Assembly: GCF_900129425.1 (NCBI RefSeq)
Contig: NZ_LT670817.1
Coordinates: forward strand, 5,518,001 to 5,582,000
DNA: 64,000 nucleotides
Origin: Bradyrhizobium erythrophlei
Lineage (GTDB): Bacteria; Pseudomonadota; Alphaproteobacteria; Rhizobiales; Xanthobacteraceae
Reading direction: 5' to 3'
Shown here: positions 63,901 through 64,000 of the stretch, piece after piece
Position numbering within the stretch: position 1 is the first letter of the stretch
How the letters are laid out: each line of letters opens with the position of its first letter
Program-made: the position numbers and the translations under genes
Notes under the pieces: model-generated
What the model saw: only the letters and a program-made list of their open reading frames with translations
Told to the model about the DNA's origin: nothing
The model's database searches: none

Positions 63901-64000
63901 CCACCTTGGCGTCCGCGAGATCGAAGTTGAGCGGCGCGCTGAACAAAAGCGAGAGCTTGCGCTCGTTGAGCACCGAGGAGACGCCGACCCCGTCAGGCGT
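60902..64000 (-). CDS. Large tetratricopeptide-type repeat protein, 5' end beyond window
   Basis: The frame runs off the right edge, so only 1,032 residues are visible and the true start is outside. After a first beta-rich part (about residues 10-80, STVEVALIGDVDVHPF, NYIVDVAFQP) comes an Ala/Pro/Glu-rich linker of about 140 residues, then a domain with AATPAALFRRADTVWLVFDSTKPIDIDPI, a middle region and a long helical repeat domain (from about 460) with TPR-like segments such as AQARLDLARFYMSRGMYPEAKGVAELVL and ARLAMVYLTNRKPDRAIAAL. It is probably envelope-associated and scaffolding. A GTG at 63973 is not a real start because the frame continues upstream. Confidence 0.75.
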   Translation of the reverse strand, partial: TPDGVGVSSVLNERKLSLLFSAPLNFDLADAKVAAPSNVASIDQRIDGDSSTVEVALIGDVDVHPFREDKNYIVDVAFQPSEKPPASPLVSDASHAPAPAAPAPAAPVPSARVAAAPAAVAPVAAAPAASEKPAAEPPASRQSSEIVPPTPETSAKEAGAEIKPEQAASPAPAPETPKPARALQEPPAPAAEIPAAPAEMPKKMAAAVSEPAPEIKPADSGATVEATRDSDGFRMMFSFAAATPAALFRRADTVWLVFDSTKPIDIDPIRSKGGAVIADVSRLPLDKGQAIRIRLTRPQMPSLTSDDPGGAHWTVTFADTMQSPQPLIAVRNIADPTLANVTVPLSRPGLLHRLVDPDAGDTLLVVTAPAPIRGFLKRQDFVEFSLLESVHGVAVHPNSDDVTAEVAADKVILGRPGGLTLSAADVTAERAPAMIRPVFDLPEWHKNQQGSFIAREDALVAAAGALEPDQRTQARLDLARFYMSRGMYPEAKGVAELVLASSKPGLEDPAALMVHSVASILIGRPDQGLKDLANPLIGNNYDSQLWKALAYARQRKWPEAREKFKNVEFAITSLPIELQRIVITDAMHAALEVRDYSGAAKRSSDLDVIGVPPEQEPAISLLRGRLAEGLGHEKDALDDYRIAVDSSDRAAAAEAKLFEIALRQKRNEVSRVDALRELETDSVMWRGDGIEARALQMMARLYSDAGRYAESLTAARGATRLEPNSEGSRQAQDAAAALFADLFLGPKGDDLPPVDALGMFYEFRELTPIGRRGDEMIRRLADRLVAVDLLDQASELLQYQVDKRLEGAARAQVAARLAMVYLTNRKPDRAIAALRTTRIADLSGELRQQRLLLEGRAQSDVGRHELALDIISNISGREAIRLRSDIYWAARQWRESSEQIELYYGDRWRNFEPLNPAEKGDVIRAVVGYALAEDAIGLARFREKYAPLMSGEADRAAFETASKPAASNSAEFGEIAKMAASVDTLDGFLREMKARFPDATAKAPLPPETKADPAPTGSLPRIVGLRQVGPAR

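Overview
The window is high-GC alphaproteobacterial chromosome. It most resembles Bradyrhizobium or a close Nitrobacteraceae relative. The support is the gene content and protein style (one-piece GcvP, CckA-type hybrid kinase next to flagellar genes, paired Crp/Fnr regulators, a DUF3455 protein, many 45-100 residue lineage-type small proteins), the GTTC-N7-GTTC SOS box before recA, a TTAA-N7-TTAA CtrA box before flgB, and several families of short intergenic palindromic repeats. I see no insertion sequence, prophage, CRISPR array, tRNA or rRNA.

Layout. 0.1-5.3 kb: membrane alpha/beta hydrolase, NADP-isocitrate dehydrogenase, DUF3455 protein and a cyclic-nucleotide-binding K+ channel. 5.6-13.4 kb: alaS diverging from the glycine cleavage operon gcvT-gcvH-gcvP, which follows a tandem glycine riboswitch whose expression platform appears to mask the gcvT ribosome binding site. 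13.5-16.9 kb: two tandem DUF1835-like paralogues behind recA, with a recA terminator and LexA box. 17-24.7 kb: many small genes (zinc ribbon, PilZ domains, lipoproteins, two DPWG-motif secreted proteins), an outer-membrane beta-barrel and two Crp/Fnr regulators. Several of these genes are under 60 codons. 24.8-30.4 kb: a FemAB/GNAT-like acyltransferase translationally coupled to a JmjC/cupin-like oxygenase, an XRE regulator with a DsbA/FrnE-type oxidoreductase, a methyltransferase, and a SET-domain protein with a lysine-rich histone-H1-like tail.

30.5-34.7 kb: a TetR regulator, a carotenoid-cleavage-type oxygenase and a small membrane protein. The latter two have near-identical promoters, each bracketed by two copies of one 19-bp palindrome, which predicts a compact regulon. 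34.8-43.7 kb: class I fumarase, LysR regulator, EF-hand protein, ApbE, ICMT-like methyltransferase, GFA-family protein, glutathione transferase and a Tim44-domain protein. 43.8-52.2 kb: cckA and the flagellar export/rod genes flhB-fliR-fliQ-fliE-flgC-flgB (minus strand), diverging from fliO-fliP (plus strand). The CtrA box suggests that CckA-CtrA signalling controls the neighbouring flagellar genes.

52.6-64 kb: a secreted protein with one c-type haem motif, then a PQQ alcohol dehydrogenase of lanthanide type with its cytochrome c and associated binding protein. The dehydrogenase lacks the usual adjacent-cysteine pair, and a 15-bp perfect hairpin separates it from the cytochrome gene. Next come a 58-codon gene with a perfect Shine-Dalgarno, a Tat-signal MmgE/PrpD protein, a small conserved protein, and a large repeat protein that runs off the right edge.

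The most promising candidates for something new are the TetR/carotenoid-oxygenase regulon, the acyltransferase-JmjC gene pair, the SET protein with its basic tail, and the atypical PQQ dehydrogenase locus. None is proved by sequence alone.
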